Source: a virus. Taken from it: a stretch of 38,422 bases of DNA. This document shows, in pieces, positions 6,720-13,397 of this stretch. Numbering within the stretch: position 1 is the first letter of the stretch; every line of letters starts with the position of its first letter. The translations under genes were made by a program, and so were the position numbers. The stretch is taken from positions 1 to 38,422 of the IMG/VR virus record IMGVR_UViG_3300017782_000066; one strand, written 5' to 3'. The notes below the pieces were generated by a model. That model was given only the letters and a program-made list of their open reading frames with translations. It did no database searches and was not told where the DNA came from.

Positions 6720-6732
6720 ATTCCCTTTTTGT

Positions 6733-6945
6733 TTACGACTTCTCGCTCTTTGTTTTTGAAACACTCTTTCTGACGCGGGCGTTTATACCTCTACGCCCAT
6801 AGGCGAGCTTAGACTTAAATATCCTACCGTCATACTCGTAAGTGAAGTAGATAGTCTCGCCACTAACTTCGTATTTTAAAACCGTCGCTTGCTTCGGTAT
6901 AAAGGCCTTGATCTTATCGACCTCGCCGCTGCCCATATCTATCAT
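6733..6945 (-). CDS. Hypothetical protein, 70 residues
   Basis: The protein has beta-type sequence (ATVLKYEVSGETIYFTYEYDG) followed by a very basic tail (RRGINARVRKSVSKTKSEKS) that could bind nucleic acid. Its ATG overlaps the stop of the upstream GTG-start gene (CAATGATAG), implying coupled translation. It loosely resembles the 65-residue protein at 7495-7692, which also reads as a small strand-rich domain. No family is recognised. Confidence 0.6.
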   Translation of the reverse strand: MIDMGSGEVDKIKAFIPKQATVLKYEVSGETIYFTYEYDGRIFKSKLAYGRRGINARVRKSVSKTKSEKS

Positions 6946-7106
6946 TGTACCCTCGCAGTGTATTTAATTACTATCTTGTCGCTGTATTCGGTTAGCTCGT
7001 CGAGCTTGATATAACCGCTCCGCACTCCGTCTACTACCTCTAGTATGCGCTTGATAATTTCTTTGTCTTGCTCTGCTTGCTTGTCGATCTCTATATTTGG
7101 CGTCAC
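6942..7106 (-). CDS. GTG-start microgene, 54 residues
   Basis: This frame fills the gap between two other small genes exactly. Its GTG overlaps the upstream stop (TAGTG), and its TGA overlaps the downstream ATG (ATGA). Such fit on both sides, with no internal stop, is good evidence for a real gene. The protein (TPNIEIDKQAEQDKEIIKR...) is predicted to be helical, acidic and soluble. Function unknown. Confidence 0.65.
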   Translation of the reverse strand: MTPNIEIDKQAEQDKEIIKRILEVVDGVRSGYIKLDELTEYSDKIVIKYTARVQ

Positions 7107-7243
7107 TAGATACCTTCCTTTTTAAGCATAGCATCTAAGAAAGCCTGTAGACCGCCATATCGTTTGATAACCTTGAGCTTGCGTTTCGGTTCTATGCGAA
7201 CGCTCTCAACTTTTTTAACTTCCTTACCTTGTTTAACTACCAT
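7106..7243 (-). CDS. Basic microprotein, 45 residues
   Basis: I chose the start MVVKQGKEVKK because GAGGGG lies about eight bases upstream; a longer frame to 7312 would lie almost wholly inside the neighbouring gene. The protein is very basic (KRKLKVIKRYG) and ends with a short helix (GGLQAFLDAMLKKEGI). It could bind DNA or RNA. It overlaps its upstream neighbour by 11 bases. Confidence 0.5.
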   Translation of the reverse strand: MVVKQGKEVKKVESVRIEPKRKLKVIKRYGGLQAFLDAMLKKEGI

Positions 7244-7493
7244 GCGTACACCCCTCGTCATAACCTCGATAACCGCAGAGTAGTTCAGTACACCCGCAGT
7301 TAGTACAGGCATTAACGCCTTCGAGTAGTTCTTTAATTAGTTTATTTTTCTCTTTTAGTTGTAGTTCTAACCCACTATCTGAACAACGTAAGAAAACTTT
7401 ATAGGCGATTTCTTTACGTGAAGCCCGCTTCGGTACGTCCAAATCTTTCCAAAAATGCTCGAACTCTTCACCGTAGTTATAATCTCTCGCCAC
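7233..7493 (-). CDS. Small zinc-finger-like protein, 86 residues
   Basis: The N-terminal part (FEHFWKDLDVPKRASRKEIAYKVF) resembles a conserved motif of phage proteins with W, basic and aromatic residues. The C-terminal part has CTNCGC, then C and C (LLCGYRGYDEGC), which could hold one zinc ion. The start codon appears to be GTG at 7493. Such small zinc proteins often act as early regulators or replication helpers; here that is inference from motif and position only. Confidence 0.6.
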   Translation of the reverse strand: MARDYNYGEEFEHFWKDLDVPKRASRKEIAYKVFLRCSDSGLELQLKEKNKLIKELLEGVNACTNCGCTELLCGYRGYDEGCTHGS

Positions 7494-7494
7494 T

Positions 7495-7692
7495 TCATAC
7501 CCCTTTGATTTTATCTGACTGTATTACGTATGCGTTATCTTTAAAGGTAAAATATTCTAAACCGTGTGGATTTTTCAAGGTTGCGTAGTAGATCGTACCT
7601 TTATAGGCAAAAGTTACCACGTTGTTTTTAAGTTCTATAAACTTCATAAACCTAGAAAGATCGACTTTCGGTTTCGGATAATACCTACCCAC
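7495..7692 (-). CDS. Hypothetical protein, 65 residues
   Basis: The start is GTG at 7692, overlapping the upstream TAG (TAGTG), the same coupling seen at 7106. The protein alternates hydrophobic and charged residues in a pattern suggesting a small beta domain (NNVVTFAYKGTIYYATL). No family is recognised. Confidence 0.6.
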   Translation of the reverse strand: MGRYYPKPKVDLSRFMKFIELKNNVVTFAYKGTIYYATLKNPHGLEYFTFKDNAYVIQSDKIKGV

Positions 7693-7895
7693 TATTTGCC
7701 TCCAGGTAGTTTAATCTGTAGTTTGTTAATTTGCTTAACCCTTATAAGAGCATCGGCTTTAGTTTTCAAGTTAGTCTTATTGGTAGTTTTACGAATAAAG
7801 CTAATTAAAAGCTCTTCCTCTAAACGTAGTTTTTCTAGCTGGTTGTCGCATACACGGCTAGCAATTATAGTAATATCATTAATTAAATTATTCAT
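7692..7895 (-). CDS. Helical protein, 67 residues
   Basis: Mostly helical, with Leu/Glu-rich (QLEKLRLEEELL) and Lys-rich (KTTNKTNLKTKAD) segments. CTAGGGGTAC stands just before the ATG; this is the sequence exactly complementary to the loop of the possible small RNA at 5836-5905. It belongs to the leftward early transcript. Function unknown. Confidence 0.6.
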   Translation of the reverse strand: MNNLINDITIIASRVCDNQLEKLRLEEELLISFIRKTTNKTNLKTKADALIRVKQINKLQIKLPGGK

Positions 7896-7924
7896 AAGTA
7901 CCCCTAGACCCCGAAGGGCTTTTA

Positions 7925-8134
7925 TTATTTTCTATATGAATTATAAACGTCTTGTAAGTCTTGAAGCTCTATACCAGCGTTTTTAGCGCCCTTTCTAAGT
8001 AGGTCTTTAAACGCTTGTTCTGCGCCTATAGGCATAGTCTCTATATTTTCAGCTAAAAACTTAACTGCGTTTTGCAACTTAAACTGGTCTACTCTTTTAG
8101 CATTTATTATTTTTCTTAACTCTGTAATTTTCAT
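7925..8134 (-). CDS. First gene of leftward early operon, 69 residues
   Basis: A soluble helical protein (MKITELRKIINAKRVDQFK...) whose first four residues match the array proteins at 5894-6257, though the rest differs. It has AAGGGGTACGAA before the ATG and is the first gene after the promoter at 8161-8189. By position it is the first leftward early gene and could be a regulator, but no DNA-binding motif is clear. Confidence 0.65.
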   Translation of the reverse strand: MKITELRKIINAKRVDQFKLQNAVKFLAENIETMPIGAEQAFKDLLRKGAKNAGIELQDLQDVYNSYRK

Positions 8135-8143
8135 TTCGTACCC

Positions 8144-8183
8144 CTTAGTTCGTATTACGTATAGTAGCTTAGTTCGTATTACG
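8144..8183. repeat. Tandem operator-like repeat, 16 bases twice
   Basis: CTTAGTTCGTATTACG occurs at 8144-8159 and 8168-8183, 24 bases apart. One copy fills the spacer between the -35 and -10 elements of the leftward promoter; the other covers its start point. This placement is typical of repressor sites. Confidence 0.6.
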
Positions 8184-8189
8184 ATACAA
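8161..8189 (-). promoter_or_regulatory. Leftward early promoter
   Basis: On the minus strand, TTGTAT (8189-8184), a 17-base spacer and TACTAT (8166-8161) form a sigma70-like promoter for the microgene cluster. The spacer is almost exactly one copy of the 16-base repeat described next. Confidence 0.5.
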
Positions 8190-8200
8190 GCGAAATCGAC

Positions 8201-8229
8201 TTGACGATAGGTTTTTCATAGGTTATACC
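8201..8229 (+). promoter_or_regulatory. Rightward promoter of the replication operon
   Basis: TTGACG (8201-8206), a 17-base spacer and TATACC (8224-8229) form a good sigma70-like promoter about 30 bases before the ATG at 8261. An inverted repeat ATAGGT-TAT-ACCTAT (8218-8232) overlaps the -10 element and shares CATAGGTTATA with 5845-5855. Confidence 0.55.
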
Positions 8230-8260
8230 TATACCTCTAATAACTTACAGGGGTATAAAA

Positions 8261-8554
8261 ATGTTTAACGTACAAGTACTTAACGACGCGGTCGCGGAGT
8301 TGTCTGACGCTGGTAAGCAAGAAATACAGAAAATGGTCGATGCTTTCGAAGAGTATAAAGTCGAGGTCGAAAGGCTGACTGAGGTTGCCGAAGGTTTCGA
8401 ACAGTTATCTATACAGCTTCAAAAAGATAAAGATGCACTGCAATATGTAACTAACGTGCAGGACGCTAAGATAACGGAACTTATAAATATTATTTCAGAC
8501 TTAACACCTAAAGAGACTCAAGAGTCTATAAAACTAAGTAACCACCATGTCTAA
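8261..8554 (+). CDS. Coiled-coil protein, first gene of rightward operon
   Basis: A 97-residue acidic protein, helical throughout (FEEYKVEVERLTEVAEGFEQL), likely a coiled-coil dimer. It has ACAGGGGTATAAAA before its ATG and overlaps the next gene by 8 bases. Being promoter-proximal, it may be made early and in quantity. No family is recognised. Confidence 0.65.
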   Translation: MFNVQVLNDAVAELSDAGKQEIQKMVDAFEEYKVEVERLTEVAEGFEQLSIQLQKDKDALQYVTNVQDAKITELINIISDLTPKETQESIKLSNHHV

Positions 8555-8912
8555 CGAGGGTGTAATGGATTTGAGCTATCTCAAGAAAACGCAAGATGAC
8601 CGCTTCAAGATACACGAAAAAATGGGCCTACCTGTAGATAAACTACGAAAGGTTCTAGATACGTTGTACGACGGTGAGCCTGCCACGGCCATATGGTTAA
8701 CTCAAATAAGAGCGTTTTACGTTAAGAAGAAAAATATAGGTAGAGAACACCAGTTGTATCTATTTCTTGTACGTAATGGTCTAACTGGTACGAAGCTTGT
8801 AGAGTTCTTTCAAAACGAAGAGGGCTTTTTAAACGGTATGAACTTACTTATTAACCGTATGGACGGTAGAAAGTACTCATTAGAGACTATAAAAATATCG
8901 GAAGCATTATGA
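8547..8912 (+). CDS. Hypothetical protein, 121 residues
   Basis: A soluble, helical protein with a compact domain-like composition (TAIWLTQIRAFYVKKKNIGREH). It overlaps the genes on both sides (8 bases upstream, ATGA downstream), so it is co-translated in the replication operon. No catalytic motif is evident. Confidence 0.65.
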   Translation: MSNEGVMDLSYLKKTQDDRFKIHEKMGLPVDKLRKVLDTLYDGEPATAIWLTQIRAFYVKKKNIGREHQLYLFLVRNGLTGTKLVEFFQNEEGFLNGMNLLINRMDGRKYSLETIKISEAL

Positions 8913-9100
8913 AAGCTCAACTACTGGCGCACTTCATAACGACGCTGTCGCTTGAACCTGCTCACGCTAAGGCGCTGAGTGTTTGTACGTTCTATGATAG
9001 ACCGTTCAAGCTCTACGAAGTTTACCTATGCGGTTGCGCGAAGCAATTAGAAATTTATAAACCTAGAATAACGAAGTTATGTAAAAGGAAAGATAAATGA
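8909..9100 (+). CDS. Cys-containing small protein, 63 residues
   Basis: Its ATGA overlaps the stop before it and the start after it. The protein has a short hydrophobic N-terminal helix (QLLAHFITTLSL), a central segment with Cys residues (VCTFYD, LCGCAKQ) and a basic tail (LCKRKDK). It directly precedes the endolysin gene, so an accessory lysis role is conceivable, but no clear membrane-spanning segment is visible. Function unknown. Confidence 0.6.
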   Translation: MKAQLLAHFITTLSLEPAHAKALSVCTFYDRPFKLYEVYLCGCAKQLEIYKPRITKLCKRKDK

Positions 9101-9747
9101 AATGCTTTAAAAAAGATTACGTTAAGCCTGTAGAACTACCGCCAATTGACGGCGAGGTCGCAGAGCGAAACGGTAAGACAGGCTTACTAATAGGTCATAA
9201 CGAACGCGACAAGGGCGCTAACAATAGAGAGTGGTACTTCAAGTATGAAGAGTACGACGAAGAGTACGACGACTTCGTAAGACACTACGACCTTGACGGT
9301 GATAGACTACTCGAAGAGTACGAACTTAATCTAGAGACTGCGAAGCTCTCAGGGTTAACCTTCGCTACCAGGGACGACGGACGCGGTCGCAGGGGCGCAG
9401 CGGAAGACTTGGCAGAGGCCGATTGTACCGAAGCGATTTCTATGCACTGTAATAACTACAACGGCGTCGCAAACGGTTTTGAGTTTTGGTATCTTGACGG
9501 GGTTATTGAATCGAAAAGGTTTGCTGAGAAATTACATAAAGCCTATAAAGCAGAGTACCCTCACCTTGTAGACCGTAAAGTTAAACGAGCGAAGAAAGGC
9601 TCTAGACCTTACGGAGTTCTAGACGCGTTAAGAGATAACGGCATACGAAAATGTACGCTAGCAGAGTGGTACTTCCTTGACGTTAGGTCAGATTTTATCC
9701 CACCAGAAAAACTAGGTGCTTTCCTTAAAAAGTTTGGAGCGCAGTAA
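9097..9747 (+). CDS. Endolysin, N-acetylmuramoyl-L-alanine amidase (Amidase_3-like)
   Basis: This 216-residue enzyme would cut the bond between muramic acid and the stem peptide of peptidoglycan. Features of the zinc amidase fold are visible in order: GHNERDKGANN with His34 as a zinc ligand, a TRDDGRGR segment, the ISMHCNNYNGVANGFEFWY block carrying the second His, and a catalytic Glu in LAEWYFLD near the C-terminus. There is no signal peptide, so export would need a holin, which I cannot identify confidently. The gene is unusually placed inside the replication operon, between small genes and the DnaQ-type exonuclease. Confidence 0.85.
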   Translation: MKCFKKDYVKPVELPPIDGEVAERNGKTGLLIGHNERDKGANNREWYFKYEEYDEEYDDFVRHYDLDGDRLLEEYELNLETAKLSGLTFATRDDGRGRRGAAEDLAEADCTEAISMHCNNYNGVANGFEFWYLDGVIESKRFAEKLHKAYKAEYPHLVDRKVKRAKKGSRPYGVLDALRDNGIRKCTLAEWYFLDVRSDFIPPEKLGAFLKKFGAQ

Positions 9748-9766
9748 TGAACGGGAAGAGGGCGTA

Positions 9767-10492
9767 ATGCTAGTACTTGGACTAGACCTAGAAACTACAA
9801 CTTTCGATCAAGACCTGCTTAGAGTAACGGAAGTCGGGGCGATATTATATGATACTGACCTCAAGTGCCCTATCGAAGTTCAAGCAGACCTCGTTTACGA
9901 GCCTGATATTCACTTACCTATGGACGAGTTCGTCGTAGGGCTTACAGGTATTACTGACGACATGATACGAAACTACGGTAAGCCCCCTGAGGTAGTCCTA
10001 GAAAACTTTCGAAAGTTGTATGATAGAGCCGAGTACGTGGTAGCTCATAATGGTAACGAGTTTGACCGTCCAGCTATGGGTAGATTTATAAACCGGTACG
10101 ATATGTTGGGCGAGTTCGCTCCGAAGCATTGGATTGATACCATGATCGACCTGCCGTACGGCGAGCATATAAATACTAGGAAGCTTGAAGACCTGACGGG
10201 TCGTCATGGTTTCTTAAACCCTTTCCCGCATCGAGCGTTTACCGACGTTATGGCCATGCTACGAATTATGTCAGAGTACGACTTCGAAACTGTGCTAGAA
10301 ATTAGTCACAGTCCCGAGTTAACCTTCCAAGCCGTCGTTGACTATCATAACAAAGACGTAGCCAAGCAAGCACGTTTTCGCTGGGACGCGGGCACTCGTC
10401 GCTGGTTATACAAGATGAAAAAGTACTTCCTTGATGCTGAGAAATACGAGGCGGGTACACTGTGGGATTTTAACTACGTTGAGGTCGAGTGA
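9767..10492 (+). CDS. DnaQ-like 3'-5' exonuclease (DEDDh)
   Basis: A 241-residue exonuclease. I chose the start MLVLGLDLETTT (ATG at 9767, with GAGGG upstream); a longer frame to 9716 would overlap the endolysin. The DEDDh motifs are visible: LGLDLETTT (Asp7, Glu9), VAHNGNEFDRP in the middle, and HRAFTDVMA with the final His and Asp. The C-terminal segment (VDYHNKDVAKQARFRWD...RRW) resembles a small domain often appended to such phage exonucleases. The DNA polymerase here has its own exonuclease domain, so this second one may act in repair, recombination or host DNA breakdown. Confidence 0.85.
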   Translation: MLVLGLDLETTTFDQDLLRVTEVGAILYDTDLKCPIEVQADLVYEPDIHLPMDEFVVGLTGITDDMIRNYGKPPEVVLENFRKLYDRAEYVVAHNGNEFDRPAMGRFINRYDMLGEFAPKHWIDTMIDLPYGEHINTRKLEDLTGRHGFLNPFPHRAFTDVMAMLRIMSEYDFETVLEISHSPELTFQAVVDYHNKDVAKQARFRWDAGTRRWLYKMKKYFLDAEKYEAGTLWDFNYVEVE

Positions 10493-11904
10493 GTCTAACC
10501 TACAAAGACCTCTACCCATTTCAAAGAAAAATCTACGAACGCTTCAAAGACGACGCGAGCGCAGGGCTACTTATGGATATGGGTACGGGTAAGACTCCGC
10601 TAACTATATCCTTAATAAGGTACAAGTACGGACTCGCTGGCGGCGTTTTGCCTACAGTAATTTTTTGCCCTGTTATCGTACTTCAAAACTGGAAGAACGA
10701 GTTTCTAGCTTGGACTAAACTAGCCCCGAAGTTTATCGGTATAGTTAAAGGCACTTCAAAGAAGAGGCTAGCCACTATAGAAAACCCTGACCACAAGATT
10801 ATAGTTATGAACTACGAAGCACTTCGAAGTGAACCTGTAGTTAAGGCGCTCATAAAGAGAAAATTTAAAATTGCTATATGCGACGAGTCTCAAAGAATTA
10901 AAAGTTATCGCTCTCTATCCTGTAGGAAAGTTCTACAGGTTACGAAAACGGCTGACGTCTTCAAGGCCATACTATCGGGGACGCCTAACAGTAATTCGGT
11001 GTTAGATATATGGAGTCAATTTCTATTCTTGGACGGGGGCGCTACGTTCGGGAATCGTATGACTATATTCAAGTCTAGGTATATGGAGCAGTACATACCC
11101 TACGGTGAGACGTACCCGAAGTGGAAGTTAAACGAGTACAAGCTTCCTGAGTACCACGAAAAACTTGCGAGTAGGGCGGTAGTTATATCAACCGAAGAGG
11201 CGGTAGACCTACCTGAAATGGTTATAAATAAAGTCGAGGTCGAGCTATCTACTGAGCAGAAAAAACACTACGACGAGTTAAAGAAAGAGCTTATAACATG
11301 GCTTGAAGGTCAAGACGATAACCCCCTCGCTACGAGTAACGCACTAACCAAGATGCTAAGACTTAACGAAATCAGTAGCGGGTATATGAAATTATACGAC
11401 GGTAGTATTCATAAGTTTAAAACTAACCCGAGGCTTGACGCTTGTATGGAGTTAGTCGAGCAGGCCTTGCCGAATAAGATAGTAATTTTCTGCGTATTTT
11501 CTGAGAACTACAAAGACATAAGGCGAGAGCTTGAAAAGCGTAAGATCAAGTACGTTGAGATTAACGGCGAGGTATCTACCCAAGATAAACTAGACGCGGT
11601 CGCAGAATTTGAAAATCTCAACGGCGACGTTAAGGTATGTATCGCTAACACTAGGGCGGCGGGACTTGGTGTAAACCTCGTTGGCGCAGCGTACAAGATA
11701 TACTATACGCGTAACTTTAGCCTCGAAGACTACCTACAGAGTCAAAAAAGAAATAACAGAGCAGGCGCTATCAAGTTTCATAAAACGCTGTTTGATTATC
11801 ACCTCGTCGCACCTAGAACTATAGACGAGTACATATATAAGAAACTTTTACAGAAAAAAGAATTTTCTGAGAAACTACTAGACATAAAAGAACTGCTGAC
11901 CTAG
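10489..11904 (+). CDS. SNF2/DEAD-type DNA helicase or translocase
   Basis: A 471-residue superfamily 2 ATPase. Walker A is MDMGTGKT (about residues 29-36), motif II is CDESQRIK (the DEAD/DEAH position), motif III is LSGTPNS, motif V is AGLGVNLVGA and motif VI is QSQKRNNRAG. It starts at GTG within GTGA, overlapping the exonuclease stop, so the two are translationally coupled. Related proteins remodel DNA during phage replication or recombination. The size is normal for the phage SNF2-like family, and no extra nuclease domain is seen. Confidence 0.87.
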   Translation: MSLTYKDLYPFQRKIYERFKDDASAGLLMDMGTGKTPLTISLIRYKYGLAGGVLPTVIFCPVIVLQNWKNEFLAWTKLAPKFIGIVKGTSKKRLATIENPDHKIIVMNYEALRSEPVVKALIKRKFKIAICDESQRIKSYRSLSCRKVLQVTKTADVFKAILSGTPNSNSVLDIWSQFLFLDGGATFGNRMTIFKSRYMEQYIPYGETYPKWKLNEYKLPEYHEKLASRAVVISTEEAVDLPEMVINKVEVELSTEQKKHYDELKKELITWLEGQDDNPLATSNALTKMLRLNEISSGYMKLYDGSIHKFKTNPRLDACMELVEQALPNKIVIFCVFSENYKDIRRELEKRKIKYVEINGEVSTQDKLDAVAEFENLNGDVKVCIANTRAAGLGVNLVGAAYKIYYTRNFSLEDYLQSQKRNNRAGAIKFHKTLFDYHLVAPRTIDEYIYKKLLQKKEFSEKLLDIKELLT

Positions 11905-11935
11905 GTTTAACCTAGAAATTAAATAGGGGTATTAA

Positions 11936-12361
11936 ATGACAGACAAGATTGAAGTCGGCGAGCTTAAAGAGCTATGCAAAGAAATGTTTATTCAAAAAGC
12001 CGAGGTCGCTAGAGTGAAAGCGATGAAGACTGAGGAAGAGAAAAAGTTAAAAGAAATGCAAGATAATATTCTAGCTCACCTAGAACAGCACGAACTAAAA
12101 ACTTTCGATACTGGTTTTGGTAAGGTGACTAGAAAAAATAGTCCTTACGCTAAGATCGAAGACAAGCAAGCACTCGCTGAGTATCTCAAGAGAGTAGGCG
12201 ACTACGAAGACCTTGTAACTTTCAACGCTAGTAAGATGAATAGTTACTACAATGAAATGCGCCAGAAAGCAGTCGAAGAGCAGAACCTAGATTTTAAAAT
12301 CGACGGTATGGACGTATCAAGCAATAGAATAACTCTATCAGTAACAGGGGTAAAATTATGA
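11936..12361 (+). CDS. Coiled-coil protein paired with SSB-like gene
   Basis: A 141-residue protein with an N-terminal coiled coil (KAEVARVKAMKTEEEKKLKEM) followed by a small domain containing FGKVTRKNSPYAKI. Short proteins of this shape are common beside phage single-strand binding proteins. It has AATAGGGGTATTAA before the ATG and overlaps the next gene by ATGA. I do not assign a function; a recombination or replication accessory factor is likely from context. Confidence 0.65.
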   Translation: MTDKIEVGELKELCKEMFIQKAEVARVKAMKTEEEKKLKEMQDNILAHLEQHELKTFDTGFGKVTRKNSPYAKIEDKQALAEYLKRVGDYEDLVTFNASKMNSYYNEMRQKAVEEQNLDFKIDGMDVSSNRITLSVTGVKL

Positions 12362-13086
12362 GTAAGAAAGAAGTAACTAAAAAAGAAGAGACCGCACTAG
12401 CGCCCGCGGAGCAGGCGAGTTTCGTAAACGATCTTGACGCTAGTGATATTATCATTCCGAAGGTTTTGTTAATGCAAGCTATCAGTCAGTTAGTAGAGCA
12501 GGATAAGGCGAAGCAAGGCGACTTCGTGCATAGCCTCGACGAGGTTGTGGTAGGCTCGAAAGAAAGTAGTCCCGTGGAGTTTATCGTTCTAGGTATGTTT
12601 AAGACCTTACAGACGTTTGAAAACAATAACTATGTTAAGACTGAGGCGTTAACGCCAGAAAATTCTAGCCTACCGTGGGAAGAGGTTTCCGCTGGTATAA
12701 AGATTAACCGTACTAAGACTATGAACTACTATGTTATCCGTCCAGACGACGTTGAAAACATGACTGTATTTCCTATGGTTCTAACTTTTAAAAGAACTTC
12801 GCTTAAAGGCGGTAAGAAGTTAGCTACTAAGTTAATGATACTTCACGAGTTTGGAGCGGCCAGTTATGCTAAGACTTTTAACCTCGTGGCGAAGTCCGAA
12901 GAGGGCGAAAAAGGTAAGTACTACGTAATGGACGTAATCGACGGGCGTAAGTCTACCGACGTAGAAATATCTCAGGCCGTAAAGTGGTCAGAGAGATTAA
13001 AGACCGATAACGTACAAGTACACGAAACGGAAGATGAGGCGAAAACTACGGGAGCACCTGTAGATAATTCAGATATACCGTTTTAG
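12358..13086 (+). CDS. SSB-like single-stranded DNA-binding protein
   Basis: A 242-residue protein. The central region looks like a beta-rich binding domain (PVEFIVLGMFKTLQTF...MVLTFKRTSLKGGKKLATKL). The C-terminus is acidic and ends DNSDIPF, the same tip as bacterial SSB proteins, which use it to recruit replication partners. It lies between the helicase and the DNA polymerase. The tail and location support an SSB role, while the N-terminal domain is not a textbook OB-fold match. Confidence 0.72.
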   Translation: MSKKEVTKKEETALAPAEQASFVNDLDASDIIIPKVLLMQAISQLVEQDKAKQGDFVHSLDEVVVGSKESSPVEFIVLGMFKTLQTFENNNYVKTEALTPENSSLPWEEVSAGIKINRTKTMNYYVIRPDDVENMTVFPMVLTFKRTSLKGGKKLATKLMILHEFGAASYAKTFNLVAKSEEGEKGKYYVMDVIDGRKSTDVEISQAVKWSERLKTDNVQVHETEDEAKTTGAPVDNSDIPF

Positions 13087-13146
13087 TATTGCCGTACTAA
13101 ACAACTCTTTGAAGCGTTAACAAGAGGGTAATAAGATAATAAACGC

Positions 13147-13212
13147 ATGGCGGGGGTAAAGACGTCCTTTGGAAAATCACTTTACCTCGTCTATAAAAAG
13201 GTAACGAAATGA
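13147..13212 (+). CDS. Possible 21-residue leader peptide
   Basis: An ATG at 13147 opens a 21-codon frame (MAGVKTSFGKSLYLVYKKVTK) whose TGA overlaps the next ATG, as elsewhere in this operon. GGTAAAG (13155-13161) and CTTTACC (13180-13186) could form a hairpin within it. There is no well-spaced ribosome-binding site. It may be a leader peptide or only a spacer. Confidence 0.3.
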   Translation: MAGVKTSFGKSLYLVYKKVTK

Positions 13213-13397
13213 AAAAAGCGATATACGTAGAACTGCCTGTCAAGGTAGTAGATAATACCAAAAAACTAGCTACTAAGCTCGACTTACCTATGAACAAGAT
13301 AGTCGAGATAGCTCTAAACGAGTTTAAAGATAATGGCCCACAGTTACAAATGGCGTTCTTAAATGCAAGTACTCGTAAACCACGTAAACTTAACTAG
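13209..13397 (+). CDS. Ribbon-helix-helix-like small protein
   Basis: 62 residues beginning MKKAIYVELPVKVVDNTKKLATKLDLPMNKIVEIALNEF: a short strand then two helices, the layout of ribbon-helix-helix DNA-binding proteins. It overlaps the polymerase gene by 35 bases. A role as a transcriptional regulator, possibly of the operator repeats at 8144-8183 or elsewhere, is plausible but inferred. Confidence 0.65.
   Translation: MKKAIYVELPVKVVDNTKKLATKLDLPMNKIVEIALNEFKDNGPQLQMAFLNASTRKPRKLN

Noticed and set aside
7896-7924. Possible terminator at CCCGAAGGGC followed by T-rich sequence
   Set aside because: The stem is only 3-4 bases and would separate two genes that appear to share a transcript. Too weak.
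7564-7986. A 140-residue plus-strand frame with hydrophobic segments opposite the microgenes
   Set aside because: It is antisense to three well-spaced coupled genes (7495-7692, 7692-7895, 7925-8134), and the hydrophobic residues come from reversed Lys/Glu codons.
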